NCBI GenBank assembly: GCA_025927545.1
Contig: JAICLE010000001.1
Coordinates: 1-64,000, forward strand
Origin: Gemmatimonadales bacterium
GTDB taxonomy: Bacteria; Gemmatimonadota; Gemmatimonadetes; Gemmatimonadales; GWC2-71-9
Length of the DNA stretch: 64,000 bases
Direction of reading: 5' to 3'
The notes under the pieces are model-generated. The model did no database searches and had not been told where the DNA came from. It saw nothing but the letters and a program-made list of their open reading frames with translations. The translations under genes were made by a program, and so were the position numbers. How positions within the stretch are numbered: position 1 is the first letter of the stretch; each line of letters opens with the position of its first letter. Below, piece after piece: positions 39,978-49,745 of the stretch.

Positions 39978-41077
39978 CAGCCATGCTTGAAATGAGGCGG
40001 GCGGCCGCGCCCTTGCTGCTGCGCGCCGGGCTCGCGGTCGGCATTGCCGCGTGCAGCAAGGCCGAATCCTCCGGGCAGCCGTCTGCCGCAGCCGGTGGCG
40101 CCCCCCCGCCGATGCCGGTCGAGGTGGCCGCGGCCCGGACCGACACCGTCGTGGATGCGATCCTGGCCACCGGTCAGATCGAGGCGATGCAGTCCATCGA
40201 GCTTCGCCCGGAAATCGAAGGCCGCCTGGCCGGCATCCTGATCCGAGAAGGCGCGCTCGTCGCGCGCGGCACGCCGTTGTTCAAGGTGGACGATGCCGAG
40301 CTCAAGGCCCAGGTGGCGCGCGCCGAAGCGGATCGTGATCTGGCTCGCCAGTCGCTCGCGCGCACGCGTGACCTGCTGGCCCAGAAGGCCTCCTCCACGT
40401 CGGAGCTCGAGCGCGCCGAGGCCACGGCGCGAAGCGACCAGGCGGAGCTCGATCTGCTGCAGGTGCGGCTCGCGCGCACGCTCGTCCGGGCTCCGTTCGC
40501 CGGCGTCGCGGGCCAGCGGTTCGTCAGCCTCGGCGACTACGTCACCACCAGCACCCGGCTGGTGACTCTGCAGACGATCTCACCCCAGCACGCCACCTTT
40601 CAGGTACCCGAACGCTACGCCGACCAGCTCAGGAACGGGCAGCAGGTGACGTTCCAGGTGGCGGCGCTGCCGGGGCGGGAGTTCACCGGACGCGTGGACT
40701 TCGTGGATCCCGTGGTCCAGCTTCCCGGGCGCACGATCACAGTCAAGGCGGTCGTGCCGAACCCGGACCGCCAGCTGCAGGCGGGAATGTTCATCGACGT
40801 GCGGCTGGCCACCGCCGTGCGGCCTAACGCCGTGGTCATCCCGGAGGATGCGGTGATGGCGCTCCAGGGCTCGACCTTCGTATGGGTCGTGAGTGCGGGA
40901 AAGGCCAATCGGCGGCAGGTGGACCTCGGGGTGCGCACGCCGGGCTTCGTCGAGGCTCGGAGTGGTGTGCAGCCCCGCGATCAGGTCGTGGTCGGCGGGC
41001 AGGAGCGGTTGGGCGAGGGTGCGCCGGTGGCCCCCAAGGTGGTGCAGCGGATGCCGGTTCGCGCCCGGGAGGGGTGA
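39974..41077 (+). CDS. RND periplasmic adaptor (MFP) subunit
   Basis: GTG overlap; GQIEAMQSIELRPEIEGRLAGILIREGALVARGTPLFKVDD; RAPFAGVAGQRFVSLGDYV. Confidence 0.93.
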   Translation: MTAMLEMRRAAAPLLLRAGLAVGIAACSKAESSGQPSAAAGGAPPPMPVEVAAARTDTVVDAILATGQIEAMQSIELRPEIEGRLAGILIREGALVARGTPLFKVDDAELKAQVARAEADRDLARQSLARTRDLLAQKASSTSELERAEATARSDQAELDLLQVRLARTLVRAPFAGVAGQRFVSLGDYVTTSTRLVTLQTISPQHATFQVPERYADQLRNGQQVTFQVAALPGREFTGRVDFVDPVVQLPGRTITVKAVVPNPDRQLQAGMFIDVRLATAVRPNAVVIPEDAVMALQGSTFVWVVSAGKANRRQVDLGVRTPGFVEARSGVQPRDQVVVGGQERLGEGAPVAPKVVQRMPVRAREG

Positions 41078-41541
41078 TGCTCGAGCCCGGAGACGAGGCG
41101 CCCCCGTTTACGCTGTCCGATGCTGCCGGACGCGAGGTATCGCTCGAAGAATTCGCGGGACGGGATGTGGTTCTATACTTCTATCCCAGGGACGACACCC
41201 CGGGGTGTACGAAGGAGGCCTGCGGATTCCGGGATGCCTGGGATGAGCTGCAGTCGCTGGGCGTCGTGGTACTCGGCGTGTCCGCGGATGGCCCTGACAC
41301 ACACCGGCGCTTCGCCGCCAAGTACCGCTTGCCCTTTCCGCTGCTGTCCGATCCCGATCATGGCGTCATGCGCGCCTACGGCGCCTACGGCAAGAAGGTG
41401 ATGTACGGGAAAACGGTGACTGGAGTGATCCGCTCGACGGTGTGGATCGGTCCCGACGGCCGGGTCCGCCGGCATTGGGCTCGCGTGGCAAGCGCCGCGG
41501 CGCACCCCGGCAAGGTGCTGGAGGCCGTGCGCGGCGGGTAA
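41077..41541 (+). CDS. bcp: thioredoxin-dependent peroxiredoxin (BCP family)
   Basis: VLYFYPRDDTPGCTKEACGFRD; TGATG-type overlap with the adaptor gene. Confidence 0.92.
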   Translation: MLEPGDEAPPFTLSDAAGREVSLEEFAGRDVVLYFYPRDDTPGCTKEACGFRDAWDELQSLGVVVLGVSADGPDTHRRFAAKYRLPFPLLSDPDHGVMRAYGAYGKKVMYGKTVTGVIRSTVWIGPDGRVRRHWARVASAAAHPGKVLEAVRGG

Positions 41542-41557
41542 GCGGAGCGTATCCCGT

Positions 41558-41563
41558 TATACT
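41558..41563 (+). promoter_or_regulatory. putative -10 element (TATACT) upstream of lepB
   Basis: cgtTATACTtgag between bcp and lepB. Confidence 0.4.
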
Positions 41564-41593
41564 TGAGCTTTCCATCCTCACAGGACCTCCGGC

Positions 41594-42379
41594 ATGACCG
41601 CGCGCGGCACCACCTCATCCACCGGCAGTTCCAGCTCCCGGGCCTCCCGTCCCACGGGAACCGGCGGCCCCGCGGACCGCTCGCGCTCGGCCCTCATCTG
41701 GCTGTGGGAGTGGAGCAAGTCGATCGTCGTCGCGCTCGTGGTCTGGTTCTTCCTGCGGACTTTTCTGATCGAGGCCTTCCGCATCCCTTCCGGCAGCATG
41801 GAGAACACCCTGCTTATCGGCGATTTCCTGTTCGTGAACAAGGCGCTCTACGGCGCCGAAGTCCCGATCGTCCACGCCTACCTGCCGGCAGTGCGCGAGC
41901 CGGTGCGGAACGACATCCTGGTCTTCGACTCCGTGGAGGAGGAAGGGCTCAAGGTCGTGAAGCGCCTGATCGGAGTGCCCGGTGATACGCTCGCGATGGA
42001 GGCGGGCCAGCTCTACCGCGACGGGCAGCGGGTGGACGAGCCCTACGCACTGCACGGGGATCCTCACCGCTCTGAAGACCCGATCCAGCGCGCCAAGATG
42101 CGCGAGTGGCAGCTACCCCATCTGGTGCACCGCGACACCGCCACCTACCAGCCGGACCTCCACGACTGGGGGCCGATCGTGGTCCCGGCCGATTCGTTCT
42201 TCATGATGGGCGACAACCGCGACAGCTCGTACGACGGACGCTACTGGGGGTTCCTGCCCCGGAAGAACGTCCGGGGAAGGCCGCTGGTGGTGTATTTCAG
42301 CTACGATCCGAACAGTTGGAAGTCGCTGCCGTTCCTCACCGCCGTGCGGTGGGGCAGGATCTTTACCCAGCCGAAATAG
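41594..42379 (+). CDS. lepB: signal peptidase I
   Basis: EAFRIPSGSMENTLLIGDFLFVNK; VKRLIGVPGD; FFMMGDNRDSSYDGRYWGFLP. Confidence 0.95.
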   Translation: MTARGTTSSTGSSSSRASRPTGTGGPADRSRSALIWLWEWSKSIVVALVVWFFLRTFLIEAFRIPSGSMENTLLIGDFLFVNKALYGAEVPIVHAYLPAVREPVRNDILVFDSVEEEGLKVVKRLIGVPGDTLAMEAGQLYRDGQRVDEPYALHGDPHRSEDPIQRAKMREWQLPHLVHRDTATYQPDLHDWGPIVVPADSFFMMGDNRDSSYDGRYWGFLPRKNVRGRPLVVYFSYDPNSWKSLPFLTAVRWGRIFTQPK

Positions 42380-42395
42380 CAGTGGGGATCGTGCG

Positions 42396-42653
42396 CTAGA
42401 GCGGGTGCCGGGGGGCTTCCGGCATGGACGAGCGATTGAGCGTGCGTGGGATATAGGCGGCGATCCGGCCGCAGGCGGCGCAGTGGAGCGTGACCCGGCC
42501 CCCCTGCACGTCGTCGGAGGATGACCGCTCGGGGGTCCGCTCGACCTCGCTCGAGTTGCAGGACGGGCAGACGAGCGGCTTATGGTCCCGATCCGCCGCG
42601 ATCAGAATCAGCGCCTCAGGCGCGCGGTACTCTTTGATGCCCCGACGTCCCAC
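42396..42653 (-). CDS. small zinc-ribbon protein
   Basis: CPSC ... CAAC pairs in 85 aa. Confidence 0.55.
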   Translation of the reverse strand: MGRRGIKEYRAPEALILIAADRDHKPLVCPSCNSSEVERTPERSSSDDVQGGRVTLHCAACGRIAAYIPRTLNRSSMPEAPRHPL

Positions 42654-42776
42654 AGTCGGCCCTTCCGGCGGGGTCTGGTGGCACGGATGTAGCTACCCCA
42701 CCATCGCTTCTCAATTTACGGAAAGCCGTTGCGGCACGCAAAGGTCTTCCGCTCTGACGTGGGAGGGGACTCACAT

Positions 42777-43190
42777 ATGCAGGCAGCTTTCCGTGGCCTC
42801 GTTGCGGGGATCGCCGCCGGCTTCTCGCTGGCGGTGTCCGCTGCGGCTCAGCAGACGCATGTGGTCCGGCTGATCGTCAATCCATCGAAGGACGAGTACC
42901 GCTTCGAGCCGGCCGCGCTGACGGTGCACCCGAACGACCTTGTGGTCTTCCGCGTCGCCAGCGGCGCGCCCCACAGCGTGGTCTTCGAACGCGCCGGACT
43001 CTCGGCGGATGTGCGGGGAGCGTTCAACGCCGTCATGGCTGGCCGGTCGGCCGAGCTCAGCAGCCCACTGCTCACCGCAACCGGGGACGAATACCGGATG
43101 GTGGTGCCGCGCGTACCGGCTGGATCCTACAGCTTTTACTGCCTGCCTCACAGGGCTTATGACATGCGTGGTTCGCTGAAGGTCGAGTAG
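42777..43190 (+). CDS. plastocyanin/azurin-like cupredoxin
   Basis: Signal peptide; GAPHSVVF; YCLPHRAYDMRG (Cys-His-Met copper ligands). Confidence 0.85.
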   Translation: MQAAFRGLVAGIAAGFSLAVSAAAQQTHVVRLIVNPSKDEYRFEPAALTVHPNDLVVFRVASGAPHSVVFERAGLSADVRGAFNAVMAGRSAELSSPLLTATGDEYRMVVPRVPAGSYSFYCLPHRAYDMRGSLKVE

Positions 43191-43397
43191 GTCGCTGGAC
43201 CACCTGATCTTACGCAGACAGCGGTCCGCTGGGGAACCGGGCAGGCCGCTCTTGCTTGGCGCTCGAATGCACTGGTCGTATCCGCAGCTACTACTAGCGT
43301 CACGGCCGTCACTATGCGAGAATTCGGTCAGGTTTCCCCGGCCGCCGTACGGTGCTCCGGGGCACGGCCAAGACCCGCAGGTGAAGGAGGATTCGTG

Positions 43398-43766
43398 GTG
43401 TCGGAACTCGGCGGTTCACAGATTTCGACGTTGCTCGAGACCTTGCCCGGCATCGCCAATGTGCTGCGGAGCCCGGTGGCCGATGCCCTGGGCAACGTTA
43501 TCCGTGCCGCCGCCCGGCTGACGGAGTTCAACATCCAGGACGCCGATGAGCTGGTGCGCTACGCCACCCGGCGCGGCCTGCTGGGACAGGAAGAGGGTGA
43601 CCGGCTCCTGGTCGAAGTGCACGCGGCCGAGCAGCGGCGCGCCGACAAGGCCGCCGAGCGGGACCGGGCTCACAAGGCCAAGGCCCGCGCCAAGGCAAGG
43701 ACGGTGAAACCGGTCAAGGCCGTGAAGAAGGTGAAGAAGGCGGCCAAGCAGGCGAAGCGGCGCTAG
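43398..43766 (+). CDS. hypothetical protein with Lys/Ala-rich C-terminal tail
   Basis: gaaggagg SD; GTG start (43395 or 43398); C-terminal [31 protein letters not shown]. Confidence 0.6.
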   Translation: MSELGGSQISTLLETLPGIANVLRSPVADALGNVIRAAARLTEFNIQDADELVRYATRRGLLGQEEGDRLLVEVHAAEQRRADKAAERDRAHKAKARAKARTVKPVKAVKKVKKAAKQAKRR

Positions 43767-45460
43767 GTCTTGAACTCCTGCACCAGGGTCGTCAGTCGCG
43801 TGGCGCCCTGCAGCAGATTCCCCGCCGCCGATGCCATCTGCTCGGTGCTGGCGGTCTGTTCCTCGGCGGCCGCGGTGACTTCCTCACTGGCAGAGGCGTG
43901 CTCGGCGGCCGACTGCCCCACCTCGCGGGTCCGCTGCCCGAGCTGCTCGACAATCGCCTGATTGGCCGCCACCTCGCGTGCCACGGCCTCCGCGGCATCG
44001 TGTACTTCCTCGACCGCCCGCGAAATCTCCTCCAGCGCGCGCCCCGCTGCCAGCGCCACCCCCTCGATGCCCTGTACCTTGACCGAGCCGACCTCCATCG
44101 TGCCGACCACCTGCTGCACCTGATTCCGGATGAATTTCACGGTCTTGGCCACATCTTCCGCTGCCGTGGCGCTGGAGTCGGCGAGGCGGCGCACCTCCTC
44201 CGCGACGACGGCGAATCCGCGGCCATGCTCCCCCGCGCGTGCGGCCTCGATCGCCGCGTTGAGGGCGAGCAGATTGGTCTGCGATGAGATCTGCTTGATC
44301 AGGTCGATGAAGGCGGTGATGGGCTCGGAGGCCCGCGCGAGCGCCTGGACCTGATCGGCTGACTGGCCGACGACCTCGCGCACGTCGAGGAGCGAGCGGC
44401 CTGCGGCGGCCACCTCGGCCCGGTGCTGCGCGGCCAACTGCTGAATCCGGTCGCCCAGCTCCGCCACCCGGACCGACGCCTGTGCGTTGGCCTCGGCGAT
44501 CTCCCGCAGACTCAGCAGCAGCGCGTCGGCTTTTTCCATCCCGCTCACCTGCTGTTCGGCGCTCGCGGCGATCTTGACCATCGCGGTAGAGATCTCGCCG
44601 CTGCTGGCGGCCAGTTCCTCGCTCATCGCCGAAAAGTCGCTGGCACTGTTTCCAATCTGGCTGGCCTCGTCCACTACCGAGACCACCACCCCGCGGAGGC
44701 GGCCACCCATGTCGTCCATGGCGCGCGCCAGACGCTCGATCTCGGTCGGCATCTCCCCGCCGAGGCGGATGGGACGAAGGTCGCCGCCACCAAACCGCTC
44801 GGCCGCGCCGATGAGCTGATTCAGCGGCCGATCCACCGAGCGCACGGTCCAGAACGAGGTGAGCGCGCCGATGAGCAGGGAGGTAAGGAAGAGTCCCCAG
44901 AGTGCGTTTCGCCGATTGGATGCCTGGCGCCGGAGATCCGCCGCCCGGACCACCGAACGCGTGGTCTGCGCCAGGCCGAGCGCGCGCACGTCGCCGAGCA
45001 GCGTGTCGGAGGGGGCGCGGGCACGATCAGCCATGCGACGCGCATCCTCCGTACGTCCGAGGTCGGTCAGCGCGTGCGCCATTCCGTACGCCACCTCGAT
45101 CGCGGCCTGGTTCGCCGCGATCTTGTTCACGATGTAGCGGTCGGCGGTCGTAAGCGAAGCGAGCGAGCGGTAGCGACGCTGATACGCGTAAGCCGAGTCG
45201 CCCTCCTCGAGCGTGACCGTGCGCAGGCGGGTATCCGGACGCACGAGATACTGCTCCGCCGCGCGCACCTCGGACGAGACCGAGGTCACCAGGCCGTTCC
45301 CCAGGTCGGTGCTCTCGAGCAGCAGGGAGAGCTCCTGGTTCACCGACTGGTCGAGCGCCCGGATGGAGTTCACGCCAAGCAGAGCAATCCCGAAGACGAG
45401 CGCGATGAGCAGCACCATTCCCGCGATGACGCGGTGGCGCAGGCTGCGCAGGAGCTTCAC
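43763..45460 (-). CDS. methyl-accepting chemotaxis protein
   Basis: HAMP-like region; [40 protein letters not shown] hairpin tip. Confidence 0.95.
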   Translation of the reverse strand: MKLLRSLRHRVIAGMVLLIALVFGIALLGVNSIRALDQSVNQELSLLLESTDLGNGLVTSVSSEVRAAEQYLVRPDTRLRTVTLEEGDSAYAYQRRYRSLASLTTADRYIVNKIAANQAAIEVAYGMAHALTDLGRTEDARRMADRARAPSDTLLGDVRALGLAQTTRSVVRAADLRRQASNRRNALWGLFLTSLLIGALTSFWTVRSVDRPLNQLIGAAERFGGGDLRPIRLGGEMPTEIERLARAMDDMGGRLRGVVVSVVDEASQIGNSASDFSAMSEELAASSGEISTAMVKIAASAEQQVSGMEKADALLLSLREIAEANAQASVRVAELGDRIQQLAAQHRAEVAAAGRSLLDVREVVGQSADQVQALARASEPITAFIDLIKQISSQTNLLALNAAIEAARAGEHGRGFAVVAEEVRRLADSSATAAEDVAKTVKFIRNQVQQVVGTMEVGSVKVQGIEGVALAAGRALEEISRAVEEVHDAAEAVAREVAANQAIVEQLGQRTREVGQSAAEHASASEEVTAAAEEQTASTEQMASAAGNLLQGATRLTTLVQEFKT

Positions 45461-46641
45461 CGCGTGGCTCCGGGCTCGTCCGCCCCGTTCACCACTTCGA
45501 CCACGCCGTGGCGTACGAGTCCGATATAGACGTTCTGGTCGGGGACGTCACCGTTGCCGTCGAAGGCGACCGTACCGGTCACGCCGGAGAAGGGAGGCGT
45601 GGCCGACCCCACCCCGGCGAGCGCGCGCCGGACGGCGGAACGGTCCGATCCCACCCGGGCGATCACATCACGCAGCAGATAGATGGCATCGTAGGTGGCC
45701 GCGGCCGGCTGATTGGGCATCCCGGCGTCCGGGTACTTCCGGTGAAATGCGGCCACGAAGCGCCGGTTGGCGGCGCTGGGGATCGCCGGGAAATAGGGGG
45801 AGCTGAGGTAGACGCCTTCTGCCAACGCACCGGCCTCCTGGATTCCCTCGAGACCGTCGCCGCCGAGCACCGGCATGGTGAGGCCGCGCTTCCGAGCCTG
45901 ACGCAACACCTCCTCGGCCTCGCTCCGGTTGCCCGCCACGAGGATGAACTCCGGCCGCTCGCCGCCCGCCAGGCGATCCATGTAGGGCGCGACGTCCGGC
46001 CGATCACCGAGGTAAGGGTCCACCGCCTGCAGGCTCCCGCCGAGTCGCGTGTACTCGGACACAAACGTCTGCCGGATCCCGCGGCCGTACTCGTCATTCA
46101 GGTACAGCACGGCGCCCCGGGTAAAGTGCAGGCGGTCGCGCACCCAGTGAGCGAGCACGGTGCCGTGTGCCTGATCGCTTGGGCAGATCCGGAAGGTGTA
46201 GGTACCGGCCCCGGTCACGTCGGGCGACGAGGACGAGGGACTGATCGCGACGACCGGATCGTCCCCACCGTTGTAGATGGGCGCCGCCGCCAGCGTCATC
46301 CCCGAGAACAGGTGGCCGACGACGGCGGAGGCGTCGGAGGAGTAGAGATCGCTGGCGACGAAGACGGCGGAGTCGGGATCGGCGTAGTCGTCCCGGGTGA
46401 TGAGCTCGAGGCGGCGCCCAGCGATGCCGCCGGCGGCGTTAATCTCCTCCGCGGCAAGCTCAGCGGCCTCCTTCATCGGAAGGCCGATCGGATCGCTGAA
46501 CGAGCCGGCGACGCCGATGCGGACCACGCCGGAATCTCCGCGCTGGCACGAGCCGGCGAGTGCGGCGGCGAGGAGCAGCCCGCCCACGCGCGGCGCAAAT
46601 AGCCTCAGTCGATCGGACAATGGCAAGAGCGGCTCCCGCAC
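45457..46641 (-). CDS. branched-chain amino-acid-type (LivJ-like) periplasmic binding protein
   Basis: Signal peptide/lipobox-like [49 protein letters not shown]. Confidence 0.88.
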   Translation of the reverse strand: MREPLLPLSDRLRLFAPRVGGLLLAAALAGSCQRGDSGVVRIGVAGSFSDPIGLPMKEAAELAAEEINAAGGIAGRRLELITRDDYADPDSAVFVASDLYSSDASAVVGHLFSGMTLAAAPIYNGGDDPVVAISPSSSSPDVTGAGTYTFRICPSDQAHGTVLAHWVRDRLHFTRGAVLYLNDEYGRGIRQTFVSEYTRLGGSLQAVDPYLGDRPDVAPYMDRLAGGERPEFILVAGNRSEAEEVLRQARKRGLTMPVLGGDGLEGIQEAGALAEGVYLSSPYFPAIPSAANRRFVAAFHRKYPDAGMPNQPAAATYDAIYLLRDVIARVGSDRSAVRRALAGVGSATPPFSGVTGTVAFDGNGDVPDQNVYIGLVRHGVVEVVNGADEPGATR

Positions 46642-46815
46642 TCGAGCGTTGTTTCGTAAGGTCTTTGGAGAGAAGGGTTTGCAGCCGTCATCCGGGGTGC
46701 GGCAGAACCCCGCAAACGGCCGAGGTGCAAATCGCGTACTAAAGGCGGGAGTGCGGCGGGAGGTGCGGTGTGGCTATCGGGTGGGGGCGAGGAACCACAT
46801 GAGGCGCCGGATGCG

Positions 46816-47349
46816 TCAGCCGCGGCCGCGGCCCCAGCGGTCCAGCACGCGGCCATCCACCAGGCTGACGGAGGCCATTCGCCCACCGCGCTCCACGCGC
46901 CAGGTGAGGCGCAGCATTCGGCCGGCTCGTACCCACTGCATCATCGATTGCGAGCCTTGGATGGAGGCACCCACGCGTCCATACCGGCGCTCGATTTGGT
47001 CGCGCCAGTGCTCGAGTCGGGCGCCGGCGGCGCCACCGGAGATCGTGATCACGCTGGCGATGCTGTCAACCGCCGAGATCCACAGGTTCACGGGGCCGCC
47101 GAGCGCGGGATCATCGATGGACGAGCGGCACTCGCTCACACGCCGGTCGGCTCTGGCACCCTCACAATGGAGCCGGCCATCGAGGCTCCGCACCAGAGCG
47201 TCAAGCTCGGCGAGATGCGCGCCGGCGCGGAAACCGTGGAACTCGAGGGCCGCGGTGTCCGCCGGTGCGGACGCGAAACTGGCGGCGCCGGCGGGCTGGA
47301 CCGGCACCGCGAAGAGCACGAGCAGTGCAAGGCCGTGAGCTGGTGACAT
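46816..47349 (-). CDS. hypothetical secreted protein
   Basis: N-terminal signal peptide; 177 aa; no recognised domain. Confidence 0.55.
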   Translation of the reverse strand: MSPAHGLALLVLFAVPVQPAGAASFASAPADTAALEFHGFRAGAHLAELDALVRSLDGRLHCEGARADRRVSECRSSIDDPALGGPVNLWISAVDSIASVITISGGAAGARLEHWRDQIERRYGRVGASIQGSQSMMQWVRAGRMLRLTWRVERGGRMASVSLVDGRVLDRWGRGRG

Positions 47350-47458
47350 GTGTTGGGAGCCCTCGACGACAGATAGCCTGCCCCTCGCCGCATCGGCGAG
47401 GGGCCGGGTTGAACCAGAAGCTGCGTCGGAACGGGAACGGCGCCGAGCGCCGGGAATT

Positions 47459-47659
47459 TCAGACCTTGCGGACGTTCGAGGCCTGGAGCCCCTTGGGGCC
47501 TTCCACTACCTCGAATTCCACGTTGTCTCCCTCGGCGAGGGAGCGGAAACCCTCGGCGATGATGGCGGTGTGGTGAACGAAAACATCCTTGCCGCCGTCC
47601 TGCGCGATGAATCCGAACCCCTTTGCGTCATTGAACCACTTGACCGTGCCCTTCGCCAT
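47459..47659 (-). CDS. csp: cold-shock protein, CspA family
   Basis: [33 protein letters not shown]. Confidence 0.96.
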   Translation of the reverse strand: MAKGTVKWFNDAKGFGFIAQDGGKDVFVHHTAIIAEGFRSLAEGDNVEFEVVEGPKGLQASNVRKV

Positions 47660-47891
47660 TGTTGCAACCTCTTGAAAGGGAGCCCGCGGGCTCCGGGGAA
47701 ACCCCCGGCCTCCATAGCCGGGTGAAAACGCCCCAAGAAAAAGCCGCCCGGTTAGAACGCCCGGCCGGCCGGCGATGACTCAATCATGCAAGGGATGGAC
47801 TTCGCGGAGCATAAACCAAGGTCATGCGCGCTCAGGGATTTGTCAATATGGCGCTTGGGGGTGGCAGGACTTCCGATTCGGCCTTCCACGC

Positions 47892-48413
47892 CTACCGCAA
47901 AACCACACCTGCGGCCCGCAGCTCGTGGTCGAGCAGCCACCGCTTCCGGGCGAGCCCGCCGCCGTAGCCTACCAGAGAGCCGTCCTTTCCCACGACCCGA
48001 TGGCAGGGAATCAGAATCGCGAGGTGATTGGCCGCCACGAGCCATCCGATCTGCCGCGGATGTAGCCGGGTGGCGCGGGCGATGTCATCATACGAGCGGG
48101 TCTCGCCAAGCGGGATTTTGCGGAGCGCCCGGGAGACCGCCATTTGGGCCGGAGACAGCTCGAACCAGCGCTTCAGGTATTCCGGAAACGGAAACGGGCG
48201 GGGCGAACCGGCGAAGTACTCTTCCAACCAGGTGGTGGTGCTCCGGCACGGTCCCTGACCGATGTGCAGCTCGGGGATAGCGGAGCGGAGACGCACCGCC
48301 CACTTCACCGAGGCCGCGCGGTGCGGGAACTCGATCACCAGCGGGCCCGCCTCGCACTCGACCACCGTCAGCGCGCCGACCGGCGAACCGTACGTCGTCC
48401 ATTCCACGTGCAT
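47892..48413 (-). CDS. ogt: methylated-DNA-[protein]-cysteine S-methyltransferase
   Basis: IPLGETRSYDDIAR; ILIPCHRVVGKDGSLVGYGGGLARKRWLLDHE. Confidence 0.93.
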   Translation of the reverse strand: MHVEWTTYGSPVGALTVVECEAGPLVIEFPHRAASVKWAVRLRSAIPELHIGQGPCRSTTTWLEEYFAGSPRPFPFPEYLKRWFELSPAQMAVSRALRKIPLGETRSYDDIARATRLHPRQIGWLVAANHLAILIPCHRVVGKDGSLVGYGGGLARKRWLLDHELRAAGVVLR

Positions 48414-48524
48414 GAGGGCCTCCGAAGCTGCCTGCCTCGCCCAAAGGTAGCCCGCGGGCCGCGGGCTGGCCAATTCGTGAGCACGGCTCTGACGCCCGGC
48501 GGGTGCTTTACTTACATTTGTGTC

Positions 48525-49136
48525 ATGACATCGCCTCAGACACTCGTGGTGCGCACGTTCACGGACCGCGCCGAAGGCCTGTCGCACTTCGTGCTCCGGG
48601 CCGGCGAGGCACCTCGGCTCCTCGCCTTCGACGATGCCCTGGGTTGCCCGGTCGAAACTGCGCTGGCGGCGCTCGAGTGGACCGGGGTGGTCGGCATCCT
48701 GCTGGATGACGACATGCTTCACGCGGCGCGACTCACCAGCGAGACCGCGGCGGCCGTCATCGAGCGCAAGGGCGCCGAGGGACGCCGCTTCGTGTATCTC
48801 GGTCCCCGGCTGGACGCGCCCCCAATGGACGTGTTCGAAGGGGCCGTGCTGTTCGACGAGCCCGGCGTGAAGGCCGTAGAGTTTACCCAGCGGGCGCACG
48901 CTCTGGCCCACTTTCTCCGCGCCACCGCCGGGGCGGGAGCGCTGCTGGCTTTGCTGGGCCGGCGGGCGCCCGAGCTCCGGCACCTGCGTCGCTGGCTGGG
49001 CGCGATCATCCAGGAGCTCGACATTCCCCGCCCCCTCGTCGCCGGCTGGTTCGCCGCCAGCTCGGCCGGGTGCCTCTTTGCCAGCTCGGAGGCTGAGCCG
49101 ACGTACCGGTACGTCGAGGTCGGCCTCGAGCCCTGA
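48525..49136 (+). CDS. hypothetical protein
   Basis: 203 aa; good codon structure; ATG six nt after a TACATT -10-like element. Confidence 0.6.
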   Translation: MTSPQTLVVRTFTDRAEGLSHFVLRAGEAPRLLAFDDALGCPVETALAALEWTGVVGILLDDDMLHAARLTSETAAAVIERKGAEGRRFVYLGPRLDAPPMDVFEGAVLFDEPGVKAVEFTQRAHALAHFLRATAGAGALLALLGRRAPELRHLRRWLGAIIQELDIPRPLVAGWFAASSAGCLFASSEAEPTYRYVEVGLEP

Positions 49137-49159
49137 GGGTGGGGGGCTTCGGCAGGGAA

Positions 49160-49233
49160 TGTGGATTCACATCTCCACATTGTGTGGACGGCACGAGCTA
49201 GGCTGAGGGGTGAGCCGCGTTTAGGTATCCACA
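49160..49233. promoter_or_regulatory. cluster of four DnaA-box-like TCCACA/TGTGGA motifs
   Basis: TGTGGATTC (49160), TCTCCACA (ends 49179), TGTGGACGG (49183), GTATCCACA (ends 49233). Confidence 0.35.
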
Positions 49234-49271
49234 TCCCGAGCAGGCTGAGACAGCGTAACCCGAATAAAATC

Positions 49272-49311
49272 AGGCACTTGCGACTTGCTCGCAGGTGCCT
49301 ATCTTTGTTCT
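49272..49311. terminator. bidirectional intrinsic terminator candidate
   Basis: aggcacttgcga-cttgc-tcgcaggtgcct followed by atctttgttct; reverse strand runs into gattttatt. Confidence 0.75.
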
Positions 49312-49745
49312 ACGCGCTCCGTTGGATGCGTGCTGGGGCCCCGAGCCTCAGTGACGGCTGGCAGAGCGGGTTCGAGCGGGATATCAGGGGAGAAGGCCGA
49401 CGCAACCAAGGGCTCAGGTCTTCGTCGATCTTGGTGATCACCCCGGCTCGAACAGGTGAAGCCAGTCGCGTGCTTCACCCGCTCCGATCTGGCGCCTCGG
49501 AGTGCAGTGCGAACGGTCGGTCCGCGACCCGATCTGACTCGCAGCGCTCGAATGGACGAACCAGGTGAGATGGCCATCCCATCTGGGGATCAAAGCCAAG
49601 GCTCCACCGCGCCCTCCCGAGCGGCGAATCAGCCAACCGGTGGCAGGTGGAAGAAGAACGGCGGCAGCAATGCCCCGACCTCGGGATAATCCATGCGTGG
49701 GACGGCCGCCTAGCCACGACTAGGCGGCCGTTCCGTTTTTCTACC
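49312..49745 (+). ncRNA. candidate structured non-coding transcript between two terminators
   Basis: No convincing ORF; internal hairpins ggtgaagc-cagtcgcgt-gcttcacc and agatgg-ccatc-ccatct; ends in a strong intrinsic terminator. Confidence 0.35.
49699..49742 (+). terminator. intrinsic terminator
   Basis: cggccgcctag-ccacga-ctaggcggccg, extended by gg(ga)/(tt)cc, followed by gttttt. Confidence 0.85.

Noticed and set aside
44423-45529. 368-aa plus-strand ORF opposite the MCP
   Set aside because: Antisense shadow of a clear MCP; His/Arg-rich composition.
49310-49390. tRNA-like GGTTCGAGC segment
   Set aside because: No pairing T-stem or acceptor stem could be formed around it.
49456-49689. 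77-aa plus ORF inside the candidate ncRNA region
   Set aside because: No SD, biased composition, and overlaps several equally poor frames; kept as non-coding pending evidence.
49312-49745. Identification as tmRNA, RNase P RNA, SRP RNA or 6S RNA
   Set aside because: None of the hallmark sequences (tmRNA tag and CCA end, GAGGAAAGUC core, SRP GGAA/AGCA loops) is present.
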